A stretch of 64,000 nt of DNA from Metarhizium brunneum (Eukaryota; Ascomycota; Sordariomycetes; Hypocreales; Clavicipitaceae), in assembly GCF_013426205.1 (NCBI RefSeq), contig NC_089423.1, positions 6,262,001 through 6,326,000 of the forward strand, in the 5' to 3' direction. The translations under genes were made by a program, and so were the position numbers. Under the pieces are notes generated by a model. It did no database searches. It had not been told where the DNA came from and saw only the letters and a list, made by a program, of their open reading frames with translations. Of this stretch, positions 1 through 12,200 are shown in pieces; position 1 is the stretch's first letter; each line of letters starts with the position of its first letter.

Positions 1-113
1 CACTCAAAGCTGGGGATACCACCTTTGCTATATCGTAGCACCAGACGCAAGCTCAGTAGCTGCGAGTCGGACAGCTCGCCAGACGAATCGGTCAGCTCTG
101 GGCGTGAAGTCAC

Positions 114-1268
114 CTAGACTTCACCCAGCTTCTCGACCTGTCGACTATGTATGGCGAATACTACCCATGATTGCGCTCCGACATATGGGTTGTCGGGGTC
201 ATCGACCACGAAGACTGGCTTCGTGATTTTGACCCAGGTCCAGGATTGGATGACACCTGATATGTGCGGGCTAAAGGATAAGTCAATTATCGTTCTTGGT
301 GGCAAGCTCCACGGAGATTTTGACGTACATGTCAGTTTCAAAGATTCCAATTGAACCCCAATCATCGTCAATTGTCATGATGGTATCCAGTTCATTGCCC
401 AGACAAGCCAGATTATCAACGGGCAAGGGAGACTTGCTTGTCTTGAAGCTGATGGCCCTCGCGCTTAGGCGTTTGCACCCGTATTTTGACGACGAATTTT
501 GCAGCCACTGTCGATAACTGACGTGGGAGGTTGGATGCCATAGTTTTTTCGGTGCTCTGAAGGACTCCAGTGCAACTTTCGTAGAGCCGCTTCGCCAAAA
601 GGGGTTATCCAGCTGCAGTGCAGCTTGGAGTCGATTCGAAGATGATTGCCTATCGTTGCCAGTTAGCTGCTTGGCTGTCTCTGTGCTCACCTCTTGAAAT
701 CGTACACATGAGGTATCCGCATAGCAAGACGCGCATTGACAACATCATCTAGCCACCCAAACGACTGCTCTGCTTCATCTGTTGACAAGGGGCCGTTGTC
801 CATCTCCTCACCGTTGGTTCGCTCACAGTCGTCAGTGTCGCCGCCAGTACCAAACACTCTGCCACAAAGCCGCTGTAAACCAGCTACGTGAGTCAAGTTT
901 TCACCTTGATTCGGTTGGCAAGACACATTGGCCGCTCTCTTGATGTAGTCAAGATATTGCCGTTCTTTCGTGAACGTATGTTGTAGGCCCAAGGCAAGGA
1001 TTTCGTGGATACTTCTTGAGCCTCGGGATTGAGCGGCTCGTGTGTGAGTAGCCCTGCGAGCGTGCGATCTGGCGGCGTTGATCTTGGAATGATTTTTGCC
1101 TGAATCCGTTGTAGTCTCGCATCCGGTTCCTGTGATTGTAGGCGTGCTTCGACCAGAGCCTTCGATTTCGGGGCCGTCTACGTCGCATTTTTTGATGCTA
1201 GAGGAAATGCTACGAGTGCTCTTTCGGATGCTCTTTGGGCGTCTAACTGCGTAGCGATTGCGAGCCAT
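114..1268 (-). CDS. Unrecognised protein, 3 exons, 351 aa
   Basis: I do not recognise this protein. The ATG is at 1268; the open frame runs further upstream but only from a non-ATG codon. Two introns keep one frame to the stop at 114. Intron 650-690 (41 nt, GTGAGC donor, GCTAAC branch, ATAG acceptor) is unusually short. Intron 271-328 (58 nt, GTACGT donor, TTGAC branch, TTTAG acceptor) is standard. The first about 30 residues are Arg/Lys/Ser-rich (starting MARNRYAVRRPKSIRK), suggesting nucleic-acid binding or a nuclear signal. The middle is low-complexity. The C-terminal about 100 residues look folded, with DDPDNPYVGAQSWVVFAIHS near the end. No signal peptide or membrane span is seen. The splice model is supported only by frame continuity. 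Confidence 0.55.
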
Positions 1269-1979
1269 GGCGCTTCCTTGGCTGAGGAACAAAAAGCTCA
1301 ATCAACGTGTGATGCTTGAAGAGCCGTCATCTGCTGTAATGACGGTGTTGCAAGATGGAATCACACATCCACAAACAGCGTGATGAGCAGATGTTGGAGA
1401 AAAGAAGTCAGAAATGAGAGTATTGAATAATTCCAGACGAGGCTGGCAATATGTAAGAGCTGGTGCTCATTCTATCTGGTGACGAAAGAGTGAGCTGGCC
1501 TGTTGCGAGGTGCAAGTTGCCGAACAGCGGCCCACCTCACAGAGAAGAGAATTGCCTGCCTTCGTTGACAGCTGTGAGGTTTTGCATTCACTGCGGTGCT
1601 CCGGGCCAATATACGATGAGAGACAGTGAATCTTGGGGTCCAGACCCAAAAAAAATATACTATCTGCAGTGTGCTCGTGTACGTATACTTGACCTGTAAC
1701 AAGAACTCCCAAGTTACTTTTTCCTCGAGTACGCCACGCATGCTTGTGAAGGCGTCAGAAGTATCGCCCTTGAGCCGTGGTGAGAAATCCATAGCAACCA
1801 TGCGAAAATGCTACAATCAGAATGCACCTTCAAGCCCATCCCTACACAAGGTGACCCATTTTGGTATACGTGAGTTGATGAGTTTGACGAGTGGAAGATG
1901 TGGAAGATGTGGCCGTGGCTGCGCGTGTGCGTGTGCGTGGGCCCACGGGGTTGGCGCATAAAAAAGCTAACATTGAAAG

Positions 1980-1985
1980 ACGCGT
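1980..1985. promoter_or_regulatory. MluI cell-cycle box (ACGCGT) upstream of Chl4
   Basis: A palindromic ACGCGT lies about 255 bp before the Chl4 ATG. In fungi this is the core site of the MBF (Swi6/Mbp1-type) G1/S regulator. ACGCGT also occurs elsewhere in the window by chance, so the assignment rests on position and gene function. Confidence 0.4.
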
Positions 1986-2129
1986 CCAGGTCAATCAAGC
2001 CCGTCGTCTGCCGCGGGCCGTTCGTTTCGCTGCAACGACATCGCGTGCCGCTTTGTTTGGTGGGGCCACCGCTGCACCTCGACCTCTTCAATACTTTGCG
2101 CCAACTCTCCCGGCGGTACAATTCCCGAC

Positions 2130-2136
2130 TATATAA
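2130..2136 (+). promoter_or_regulatory. TATA-like element of Chl4
   Basis: TATATAA lies about 105 bp upstream of the Chl4 start codon, a suitable distance for a core promoter with a short leader. Confidence 0.4.
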
Positions 2137-2239
2137 CAGTGCAATGCCTCTTTCATGACTTGGCCATCGATAGCCCTCTCCAACTCGGCGCGTTGCCCGC
2201 TCATGCTAGCCCCCGAGCCCCCAAGCCCCCAATGCCGCC

Positions 2240-3763
2240 ATGTCCCGTCTCTCCATAGCAACCAAATCCCGCCTCCCATCGTCTCTGCGCGTCGAATCCA
2301 CCAACACAGCCGCCATCAAGGCCATCAGCCGACTGTCTCGCGAGGCCCTCATCCTCCTCGCCCTCGATTGGCTCGACGGCCCATCCCTAGCGTACACTGC
2401 GCCTTATCTATCGGCCCCCAGAGCCGACGATGACGAGACGCCAGAGGACTCGGCGGACCTCTACCCGCCCTGCAAGTCCATCGAGGAGCTGCACGACCTC
2501 TACACAGATCTGCAGCAGCAGAGGGGCTCCAGGCGCGATGTTGTCAGTCGCATATTGGAAGGGGATTGGCGCCATGGGCTGACGCTCTACCAACTTGCCA
2601 TGATCGACTTTGCCTACCTCGACGAGCACCCTACGTCTCAGAAATGGACGGCATACAAGATCCAGCCTTTGAATCTGCCAACCAAAGACGCTGATGATGA
2701 GATTCTCAAGCCAGACGAGAAGAGTCTCAACCTGCCGAGATTCCATCCGTCGACGTTCCTACAGAGCCTGCAGGAGCAGGTCCTGCCTGACATCAAGGCT
2801 CACTATCACTTCTCACGACCGAAAAAGTTTCCTCTACTGCTGCTGCGCATATTTGCCATTGAATCGCCGTATAATACAGATTTGGCCCTTTCAGGCCTCA
2901 ACGGCAGCGGCAATTCTACCAGCTTTCATTCTTCCCGTACCATTTACCTAGCTTTCCCGGACGGCTCGCCAGCATTGTACATAACCAGAGCACAAGCCAC
3001 CGGGCCAATTAGCCACGGAGAATCAAAAAGCCTACACAGCCTCATTGCGAACGGCGTTCCGCAGGCGCTTTCGCGTCCTCGGGAGCGATACACTCTCAAG
3101 CCCACGAGTCTCGTGAGCAGAAATCTGGAGGCGCTCCTGGACAAGAGGGGCCCGGGGCGGAGCAATGCCGCAGGAGGCGGATGGAGCATCTACGCAAACG
3201 AAAAGGACAAGAAATCGCCGCTGGACACGCTCCTCCCCACACCGCCACTATCGAGAGAGTCGTCGTCGAACGCGGAGACGGCTCAGAAGCGCTCAAGGCC
3301 GCTGTCACAGCATGAGCGCGCGGCGAAGCGAGCCAAGACGGTGGCCGAGGCGCGCTTCGGCAACTCTGGCATCGTGTCTGACGGCAAGGGCATTGAGCGG
3401 TTTGAAATTATTATGCAGGATCCGTATCCCGCGATAGACGGTCTGTTTGTACAGGACTCTGAGGACGAGGATGACAGGCGGAATCGGCAGACGGATAGAC
3501 GGAGGAGCAAGATTGATGCCGCGCTACGGCAGGCCTTGGGTGATGGTGAAGAGGAGGAGGATGAAATCGATCCGACGCGGTGGACACCGATTGTGAGGAT
3601 CAACTTTCAGGGCCCGCATGTCTTTGCAGGAATACGGCAATTAGTTGAAGCTGGGATCGTGGACGGCGAGCGAATGCCAGGATGGATGACGGGCGAGGAT
3701 GGCGTGACCACGGGCGTTGTGAAGAATGGTTTGATACGGGGCCACAAGGGTTCAGGATTATGA
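2240..3763 (+). CDS. chl4: Chl4/CENP-N (Mis15) inner-kinetochore protein
   Basis: Single-exon gene, 507 aa, resembling the CENP-N/Chl4/Mis15 family of the constitutive centromere-associated network. With Iml3/CENP-L, these proteins bind CENP-A chromatin and link it to the outer kinetochore. Family-like features are the N-terminal helical segment SREALILLALDWLD (residues about 32-46), the basic GDWRHGLTLYQLAMIDFAYL block, and the C-terminal beta region with INFQGPHVFAGIRQLVEAGI near the end. A low-complexity Ser/Lys/Glu-rich stretch (about 310-430) with RSRPLSQHERAAKRAK looks like a disordered linker with a nuclear signal. The length is slightly above yeast relatives, mainly through this linker. 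It converges with TatD (135 bp between stops). The upstream MluI box fits cell-cycle control. Confidence 0.85.
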   Translation: MSRLSIATKSRLPSSLRVESTNTAAIKAISRLSREALILLALDWLDGPSLAYTAPYLSAPRADDDETPEDSADLYPPCKSIEELHDLYTDLQQQRGSRRDVVSRILEGDWRHGLTLYQLAMIDFAYLDEHPTSQKWTAYKIQPLNLPTKDADDEILKPDEKSLNLPRFHPSTFLQSLQEQVLPDIKAHYHFSRPKKFPLLLLRIFAIESPYNTDLALSGLNGSGNSTSFHSSRTIYLAFPDGSPALYITRAQATGPISHGESKSLHSLIANGVPQALSRPRERYTLKPTSLVSRNLEALLDKRGPGRSNAAGGGWSIYANEKDKKSPLDTLLPTPPLSRESSSNAETAQKRSRPLSQHERAAKRAKTVAEARFGNSGIVSDGKGIERFEIIMQDPYPAIDGLFVQDSEDEDDRRNRQTDRRRSKIDAALRQALGDGEEEEDEIDPTRWTPIVRINFQGPHVFAGIRQLVEAGIVDGERMPGWMTGEDGVTTGVVKNGLIRGHKGSGL

Positions 3764-3898
3764 TGCAAGGGCGGAGTTTGAATTGCTTTCTTGGGTATAT
3801 GGTGTATTTTATATTTCTATCGTTGATACCCCCTCTATGTGAATGTGACTATGGCCAATGTATATATATGTATATATATGTGCGTATGCCTCACTTGT

Positions 3899-5304
3899 CT
3901 ATGTCGTTTCCCCGAGTCTGAATACGTGGACGGTGTTCTTCCAGGCAGCTTCGCAGACCTCTTCAACGCTCACGTCCTTGATGGCGGCAATAATCTGGGC
4001 AACGCGCTCAATGGTGCACGGTTCGTTTCTGCCCTTGATCATTGCGCCTTCTTCCCACTTCTCCTTCTTCACAATCTTGAACCGGTCCGGTACCTCGGGC
4101 TGCTTCTTCTGATTCTTTTGTTTCTTGGGCTGTTTTGCCTGCGGCTCGGGAGCGGCAGCTTGGGGCGCTGCCGTTCCGTTCTCCACGGGTGCCTGGGCGG
4201 CCTTCCTCTCTATGAGGTACTTGTATCCTTCGTGGCTGGGGCGGACTTCGCACCACGGCCCGTCCGTCTCCATCATGAGCCTGTCGAGGCGGACAGCCTT
4301 GACGACGCGGCAATTCTCCTCCGTCTTGAAACTGCACCCGTTGATGCCAATGTATAGTCCCAGGTCCATCAACTCCTCCATCTCCTCCATGGTGCCCGTA
4401 AAGCTGTGCACGACGCCACCCTTGTCTAGGTTTTCTAACCTCTCGCCAAATACGCCTTTCAAAATGGCGACAAAGTCACCGTGGGCAGCTCTCGAATGTA
4501 GGAACAGGGGTAGTTGCGGCTGCAGCGAGGCCGCGACGCGGAGCTGCGCTTCAAACGAGTGCTTCTGGATTACTCTATTGCAGTAGTTTAGTCGGTCATA
4601 GTCGAGGCCGAATTCGCCCATGGCCACCATGTGCGGTTGGCTGGATGACCTTGCTTGGGCCACGACCGTGGTGAGTAGTGAGATGGCATGGGCCGATCTT
4701 GCGGCGTCAGGATGGTGCTCTTCTGACATGGGAGCGTAGGGGTCGCCTTCACACGGAGTCGTGTGCTCGCTCTGCTTCTTTTTGAGGTCTGCCGCGCCAA
4801 AGATGGCACTGCTGCATGGGTGGATGCCGACTGTTGCGTAGCAGGTCCCGGCTGGTTACTCGCCGTTAGCATGATATGTCTATGAGATTCAGCGGGGAAG
4901 AGGGCGCGGACTGAAGAATACGTACGGTATTCTTCTGCCAGGTTTAATGAGTCTTGGGAGCTCTTGATGTCTGATCCCGTAACTATGAGCTTGGTACATC
5001 CTACTTGTCGAGCGCGGTCGATTACTCCTGTGAGGTCATCGGGGTGTTTTTGGTGGCCATGATATCTGCCTCTGAAGATGGGGTCGGACAAGTTGATTCC
5101 AATCTACTTGGTGAGAGGCGGTCAGGATATGATACATCTAGAGCCACGGGCTGGCAGCTTCGATATGGCGTTGTGGTGACCTACATCAACATATCTGGGC
5201 TTGTAGGTGCCGTTCGGCGTCTCCCCCGCCTGAGAAGCCATTGTTGCACGGCGTAATATGCTTTTTGGAAGGGAAGTGTTATTTCGAAGTCGTCTCAAAA
5301 TCAT
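3899..5304 (-). CDS. TatD-family metal-dependent nuclease
   Basis: TatD/TATDN1-type hydrolase, a TIM-barrel exonuclease/3' repair enzyme family linked to DNA degradation and oxidative-damage repair. Three exons: introns 5104-5184 (GTAGGT donor) and 4852-4925 (GTACGT donor, GCTAAC branch). Splicing gives YVDIGINLSDPIFRGRYHGH near the N-terminus, the family signature. Other motifs are GEFGLDYDRL (metal-ligand Glu), PLFLHSR, GGVVHSFTGT and METDGPWCEV (metal ligands His, His, Asp). A Pro/Ala/Lys-rich insert precedes the C-terminal helices. Two starts are possible. ATG 5304 gives 416 aa with a basic, acid-free leader (MILRRLRNNTSLPKSILRR) that looks mitochondrial. ATG 5241, in a better context (ACAATGGC), gives 395 aa. 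Divergent from RNR1. Confidence 0.9.
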
Positions 5305-6302
5305 TGAGAAGGGTGTTTACGCCCCTTGTGTCTTTCCTTGGTTCATTGATTGAGTCACACAAGGAGTCACGGGCAATTTTCTTATGAACACGTGCAACTC
5401 TTATTGGAGCTTCAGGACGGCCTGCAGGCGCACAATCTGCCACTTCTCACTGGAACCACCCAAGTCGTGCCTGGCAGCTAATCCCATCTTGGCCATCGTC
5501 GTCAACATGTGCTTCGTCAGGTGATCCCAGTGGCCTTGATGGCTGCGAAACGGCTTAAAAATCCATTAATAATGGGGTGCGTCTCACGTGATTCCGCGCC
5601 AGATATTGAACGTAGTATGACGGGTGACAGGGGTGCGCGCTCCTACACGATGCCCCGCGAAAGTGGATGAGGGCCAGACGCAAGATACATAAAAGCATTT
5701 CAACCTCCGAGCCGAAGAGCCGCAGGTCCGAAACTGCAAGTGGAATTCGAGAATGCGCCGAAATTAAATCGTCCATTGACTCTTGGGTCCGCCAGGGACA
5801 TATCCAGGCAAACCAGGCACAAGAATCCGCCCTTGAACTTGGCAATATTGTAACAGTGCTTTGTCACCGCCACCGAAGCCCTGATCACTCACGCTGGAGC
5901 TGACGACGGTGCGTGGGGCCCGTGTTTAATGGATTCCACGGATGGATGCACTGGCCACTGGCCACTTTAACCTAGCACAGTTGACCAGTGCCGTTTCTTG
6001 TTGTCGCGCTAGCAGGTGCGTAACGCGTGCTGTGCAAAACACGCGCCGCACTTAAGAAGGCTTTCAACGTCCACCTGTACGAGCATTTTTCTTTTCTCGC
6101 CTCTACACAAACCACTCTTGGACAGTCGACGGCATCATTTGCCGGTTCTAACTCCATCTTCTCTGCTCCTGTGGACCGTGGCAGCTGCTGGTGCCCTGGT
6201 AGACACTTGCAATAATCGAGGACACGTTTGCCTCGAATTTGAATTTATTATACCCCTTGGATCCTCATCGCCGCTCAACCCTCCCGAGGCCACGTCGTCA
6301 CC
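5305..6302. other. Bidirectional promoter region TatD / RNR1
   Basis: No gene is seen. This about 1 kb segment separates the divergent TatD and RNR1 genes. It contains two CACGTG E-boxes (about 5388 and 5585) and an MluI box. A pyrimidine-rich run near 6095-6160 probably marks the RNR1 transcription start zone. Confidence 0.6.
6023..6028. promoter_or_regulatory. MluI cell-cycle box (ACGCGT) upstream of RNR1
   Basis: ACGCGT lies about 275 bp before the RNR1 ATG. RNR genes are classic MBF targets in yeasts, and this position matches a G1/S control element. It is not experimentally supported here. Confidence 0.5.
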
Positions 6303-9212
6303 ATGTTTGTCAGAAAGCGCGGTACGTATATCATGTTCTCAGCTCCACGACTTCGCAGCGAGCCTCTTTTGCTAACGCCCTGCAGATGGTCGCCAAGAGC
6401 GCGTCCAATTCGACAAGATCACTGCCCGCGTCTCAAGGCTGTGTTACGGCCTAGACACGGAGCACGTTGATCCTGTTGCCATCACCCAGAAGGTCATCTC
6501 TGGTGTCTACGGCGGTGTAACCACAGTTCAGCTTGATGATCTTGTAAGACCACTTCCCGTCAATTTACCATCGAGCTACACGTCAAAAATTCTAACGCTT
6601 GTTACCAGGCTGCTGAGACCGCGGCTTACATGACCGTCACCCACCCCGACTACGCCATCCTCGCCGCCCGTATCGCCGTCTCCAATTTGCACAAGCAGAC
6701 CAAGAAGCAATGGTCTTCTGTTGTCAGCGATCTGTACCACTACGTCAATCCCAAGAATGAGCGTGCCTCGCCCATGATTTCCAAGGACACGTACGAGTGC
6801 GTCATGAGACACAAGGACGAGCTCGACTCGGCCATTGTCTACGACAGGGACTTCAACTACCAGTATTTTGGCTTCAAGACCCTGGAGCGATCATATCTTC
6901 TGAAGCTCAACGGTAAGATCGTTGAACGACCTCAGCATATGATTATGCGTGTTGCTGTCGGTATCTGGGGAGACAACATTGAGCGCGTCATTGAAACCTA
7001 CAACCTCATGTCAAGCAAATTCTTCACCCATGCCTCACCTACACTCTTCAATGCTGGTACTCCTCAAGCCCAGCTTTCTTCGTGCTTCCTTGTGGACATG
7101 AAGGATGACAGTATCGACGGCATCTACGACACTCTCAAGACTTGTGCCATGATTTCCAAGATGGCCGGTGGCATCGGTCTCAATGTCCACCGTATTCGTG
7201 CCACTGGCTCTTACATTGCTGGTACCAACGGCACCTCCAACGGCATCATTCCCATGCTCCGTGTGTTCAACAACACTGCCAGATATGTTGACCAGGGTGG
7301 CAACAAGCGTCCCGGTGCCTTTGCAATCTACCTGGAGCCTTGGCACGCTGATGTTTTCGAGTTCCTCGACCTCAGAAAAAACCACGGCAAGGAGGAAGTC
7401 CGTGCTCGTGACCTTTTCCTTGCCCTCTGGATTCCCGACCTCTTCATGAAGCGTGTCGAGAAGAACGGCGACTGGACTCTGATGTGTCCCAACGAATGCC
7501 CTGGCCTTGCCGACTGCTATGGTGAGGAGTTCGAGGCTCTGTACGAAAAGTACGAGCGAGAGGGCAAGGGCCGCAGGACCATTCGGGCTCAGAAGCTCTG
7601 GTACTCCATCCTTGAGGCTCAGACCGAGACTGGTAATCCCTTCATGCTCTACAAGGATGCCTGCAACAAGAAGAGCAACCAGAAGAACCTCGGTACCATC
7701 CGCAGCTCTAACCTTTGCACTGAGATTGTTGAATACTCTGCCCCTGACGAGGTGGCTGTCTGCAACCTTGCCTCTCTAGCTCTGCCTGCTTTTGTCGACT
7801 ACGACGAGGGCCGCTACGACTTCAAGAAGCTCCACGAAGTCACTCAGGTTGTCGTTCGTAACCTCAACAAGATCATTGATGTCAACTACTATCCGGTCCA
7901 GGAGGCCCGCAACAGCAACATGCGACACCGACCTATCGGTGTTGGTGTTCAGGGTCTTGCCGATGCTTTCCTTGCTCTGCGAATGCCTTTTGAGTCTCCC
8001 GAGGCTCGCGAGCTGAACAAGCAAATCTTCGAGACCATCTACCACGCTGCCTTGACCGCCTCCATGGAGCTGGCCAAGGAGCAGGGCCCTTACTCTACCT
8101 TCAAGGGATCTCCCGCCTCAGAGGGTATCCTTCAGTTCGACATGTGGAATGTCACGCCTTCTGACCTGTGGGAATGGGACACTCTCAAGCAGCAGATTAA
8201 AGAGCACGGTATCCGCAACTCCTTGCTCCTTGCTCCCATGCCCACTGCTAGCACATCGCAGATCCTCGGCAACAATGAGTGCTTCGAGCCCTACACCTCC
8301 AACATTTACCAGCGACGTGTCCTGGCTGGCGAGTTCCAGGTTGTCAACCCTTGGCTGTTGAAGGATCTCGTCGATATGGGTCTTTGGTCTGATGCTATGA
8401 AGAACCGCATTATTGCTGAGAACGGTTCCATTCAGAACATCCCTAACATCCCCGCCGATATCAAGGCTCTCTACAAGACCGTCTGGGAGATTTCTCAGCG
8501 ACAGGTTGTCCAGATGGCCGCCGACCGTGGTGCCTTCATTGACCAGTCCCAGTCTCTCAATATCCACATGAAGGACCCTTCAATGGGCAAGATCACCAGC
8601 ATGCACTTTGCCGGGTGGAAACTGGGTCTCAAGACTGGCATGTACTACCTGCGCACGCAGGCTGCTGCCGCTCCTATCCAGTTCACTGTTGACCAGGAGG
8701 CTCTCAAGGTTGCTGATGCCAGTGTTGGCAAGGACAGACTTCCCAAGAAGCGAACCGCGCCTGCTGGCACCAGCTACATGACCTCTGTATCTGCTGTGCC
8801 CCGAGCCGCTCACCTCAGAAAGGAAGACGACATCAATGCTGTCAATGCTAACGGCATTCCTACTCCTAGCAACACTCCACCACCTGCTGGTGCTTCCCGC
8901 CCCATTGCTTCTCCGAGCAAGCCAGCTGCCATCAAGGCTGACGTTGATGAGGGCGACAGCCCCAAGGTCCTGCCCACTGAGCCCTCAGAAGTTATCAAGG
9001 ATGAGGAGCTTGCCGAGCCCGGGACCAAGCGTTCTGGCCAGTCTGAAGATGGCGACGATAGCGGGGAGCGTGAGCGGGATATCTACTCGGAGGCCGTCCT
9101 TGCCTGTAAGTATCTACTCACCTTGCGCAGTCTAGGTACAGCCCTGTTTACTAACTGATGTGACATAGGTAGCATTGAGAACCCCGAAGCCTGCGTCATG
9201 TGCAGTGGTTAA
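6303..9212 (+). CDS. rnr1: Ribonucleoside-diphosphate reductase large subunit
   Basis: Class Ia ribonucleotide reductase alpha subunit, which reduces NDPs to dNDPs in the cytosol together with the small subunit. Four exons: introns 6322-6385, 6544-6608 and 9106-9168, all with GTA(C/A)G donors and CTAAC branches; 905 aa. The N-terminal about 90 residues form the ATP cone (starting [18 protein letters not shown]). Catalytic residues are C218 (LSSCFLVD), N427/C429/E431 ([11 protein letters not shown]) and the radical-path Tyr region after [17 protein letters not shown]. The last exon is only 44 nt and encodes the redox-shuttle tail ending CVMCSG (C900/C903). Missing that exon would lose the thiol relay. 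A Pro/Ser/Glu-rich linker of about 140 residues connects the barrel to the tail. The upstream MluI box suggests S-phase induction. Confidence 0.97.
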
Positions 9213-12200
9213 CTTGTAATAAAAGGAGACATGGAATCCCTCAGGGGATAAGTGTAACGATTGGCTGACGAGTTGGGTACGACGGCACGGATAAGTTGAT
9301 ATGGGGTAATGTTTCGATTTGGTTATTTTTTTCTCTTTTTTAAAAAGGGCATTCAGCGAATCAGTATATCGAGCGCAGGCGTGGCTCTTTACAGTTTCTG
9401 TGGAAAGTTTCGCGTATAAACGAAACCTGGGGTTATTGTCAAGGCCTGCATTTCCTTACTTTGTCCTATTATTGGCATTTTTGTTTTATAGAGAGAGACG
9501 GCCTAATGGGTGTCTTTAGTTATCGCAGTGTTGCATACGCGTAGCAAGGATTAATTTCACGAAAGGTATCATACAAGCACCACATGTTTTGTTTGCCAAG
9601 TACGAGCATGAGTTGTAAGAGGAGCCCTGTTTCCCGGGTACAAGCAAGGCATGCAGGAAGCCGATCGTTTTGCATGGTATTGCATTGCACCAAGACAAAC
9701 AAGAAACAAAGTCGCGGATGTCGTACATGTGTAGATGAACGACAAGATGAGACATGGAGGAGCGGAGTAACAACAAATAAGATACCGGCTCATGAAGAAG
9801 GGAACTGTATGACTCTTTCGTACAAGGTGAATCGGTGATCGGATTGATTAAGATCAGCCCCTCGCTTGCTGGGTTGCACTTGGCACGGTTGTGTTGGCCG
9901 TCTCGACGGGATGATGCGTACTCTGTAGTCGGGAGCCGTCTCTCGTTGCAAGCTTTGGGGCCGTAGGCCATGCATGCCCAATTGACGACATTGCTCCATC
10001 GAGCGGGTTGCCGCGGCGCGTGCCGAGGGATTATCGAAAAGCTATGTACATACATGCAAGGCTGGAAGTACGGTGAGAGAAATCGCTGACGGAGATATTA
10101 CGCACCTGGTGGGGGGTACGAAAGGCGTGGCTGTTCGGGTGTCGCGATTTCGATTGAGTGCGATTCGATTGAAAGCAAAAGTCGAGGGAAGGGGCTTTAC
10201 GTCACCCGGCAACAAACAGGACATGCATGTCCGACATGGATTCGTGCCGGGGGCCCCCGTGAGACAAGGTCGAAAGGCGGTGCGGTTGCATGCGGGTGGC
10301 AGAGGAGATTGCCGATATGACGTCCATGATTTTGTGGCCTCGTCAACCAGACCTCTTGACGGGGGCAAGTTTGCAACTGTTAGGCGGCTGGTGATACCAC
10401 CGATTCCGATTGCTGCGCCTGGCGTTTGGAACCAGATGTTGCGAGGCTATAGCATTGGCGATACATGCACTCCCTGTGGGTGCTGTTCTTTTGTCGCAAG
10501 ACAAGTCAAGTTGGTTATTTTTTGATATACACTCCCAGGGTCAGCTTGTTTTTTCTATTGTTGTCTGTTTTAGTGCGATTGGTTCTGCAAAACGTGCGTG
10601 GCTGGGCCGTCCTGCATGTCCAGCCCACTCAGAATGCATTGGATATTGGATCATGAGATTTGGCTGCGCAGTGCGCAGTGGGAATTGAGGCAGGTTGAGA
10701 GCAGTGGTACTTGACACCTTACATATGCCTGTATGAAAATATTATTGATGTTATGCGGTACCCGGGTTGTCGGGGTTGCTTGGTTGCTTGGTTGGTTGTA
10801 GATATGGTGGCTCGCATAGCACAACCATCCGTGTAATAGTGATGGAGTAACGGGGTACGCACCAGGGCCCGCAAGGCCCGTTTCTTGATTTTATAGGCCT
10901 TCTATTGCCGGTCATGCGTGTGTGCCCAATGAATTTGTTTATACCAAGTTCAAGAACAATTCGATGACGGACCTGCCACCCGTGGCCGTGGCTAGAGGAG
11001 CAAGCGTTACGGGAAACCCAATGAGTCGTCAAACCAAGTGTAGTCAATAGCATGCGTAGAGGTGGTGAATTTCGGTAGCTACAAGACAGCACAGAACACC
11101 CATGACGGAGCCTGTCGTCCGGATTGACCTGCAAGGTACGCCAGGGCCCGAGCTGCCCAAAGAAATAAACTCGGGGTGCCGTTGGAAGAAGATGGCCCGG
11201 GTCCGGGGCCGAAAGCGCGCCACGACACTTGGATGCAAAATCTTCAACATTGCTCCGTTGACCGCGCGCTGTCCAATGACTCCCCGTATGCTCAACCCGT
11301 GTCAGTACGCACGAGCACTGTTTTTGCAACTCTTCATAAAGGGCGCTTGGAATCTGGAGGCATAGTCCGGCTTGCGCACCTGTTTTACCGATGCCATTTG
11401 TCGGCCTAAATGTCCCTTTCATTTCGTCACGCTCCACGCGATTGTATTCGGTTGGAGGCACCTTTCAACCTTCATCTCCTTTTGGCGGCCTCTGGACCAG
11501 GCCACCTTCCCATCTGCGCTGAAAAGGCATCCCGCGGGCGAATTTGTCTGCGATGCTGCATATTATATCCCAGCAGACGGTCATCGGAGCGCCGAAATGT
11601 GGAGGTGCTGAATGCTCTGGTCGGTGACTCGGACTCGGCCAGGGGACCCAAATGATGCCAACCATGGCCAAGATGTGGTTGGTGGGTTGAGTGGGTGGCT
11701 AGTGAAGTCCAGCTGGACAGGGCTCAGACCGTGGACCGCCGTTCCGTTTCTCGATATCCGCCACAGGCTTCTTGGGTTCAACAACCTGGGCCTCTCTGGA
11801 CGAGGAGTGCCATAGACAACAGCCCGATGTTTCGTGAGACCAAAATCGAAGGTTCCGCGGTTGATGCCATCCATTCAGCATGGCCTTGCATGTACATACG
11901 TGGGTTCAGTCCCCGTGAATACCCATAGTCCGTCCCTTGTTCTTGGTCCTTCATTAGAGGGGAATTAAACCAAGCAGCCCCTGCGATAGGGCTCGAACTT
12001 TATTCAGCGCCCCATTGACCAATCGAAACCGCACGGCTCCAAGGTAGTTTTCCTCCCGAGGCCAGCTCGGTTCAGGGAGGGTGCGACATCTTGGTCAACC
12101 CCTGTCCCTGACTATTGGCGCTTGGATGGTGGTACCGATCGGCTTCAAACCGCGCCTTGCGGGGGCTAATTTCGTCACTCTTCGCTCTAGACGGACTTAG

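Larger units (their letters stand above)
1269..2239. other. Promoter region between orphan gene and Chl4 (divergent)
   Basis: No convincing gene is visible. The segment holds the shared 5' regions of the orphan gene (-) and Chl4 (+). It contains a short GTGGAAGAT direct repeat near 1891-1910, a GT-rich run near 1921-1940, an MluI cell-cycle box and a TATA-like element. Short ATG-initiated uORFs (for example 2145-2159) precede the Chl4 start. Confidence 0.6.

Noticed and set aside
11970..12045. tRNA-like sequence on the minus strand (TTCGAGCC box-B-like motif and a box-A-like stretch)
   Set aside because: The T-stem and acceptor stem do not pair, so at best it is a degenerate tRNA; not listed as a gene.
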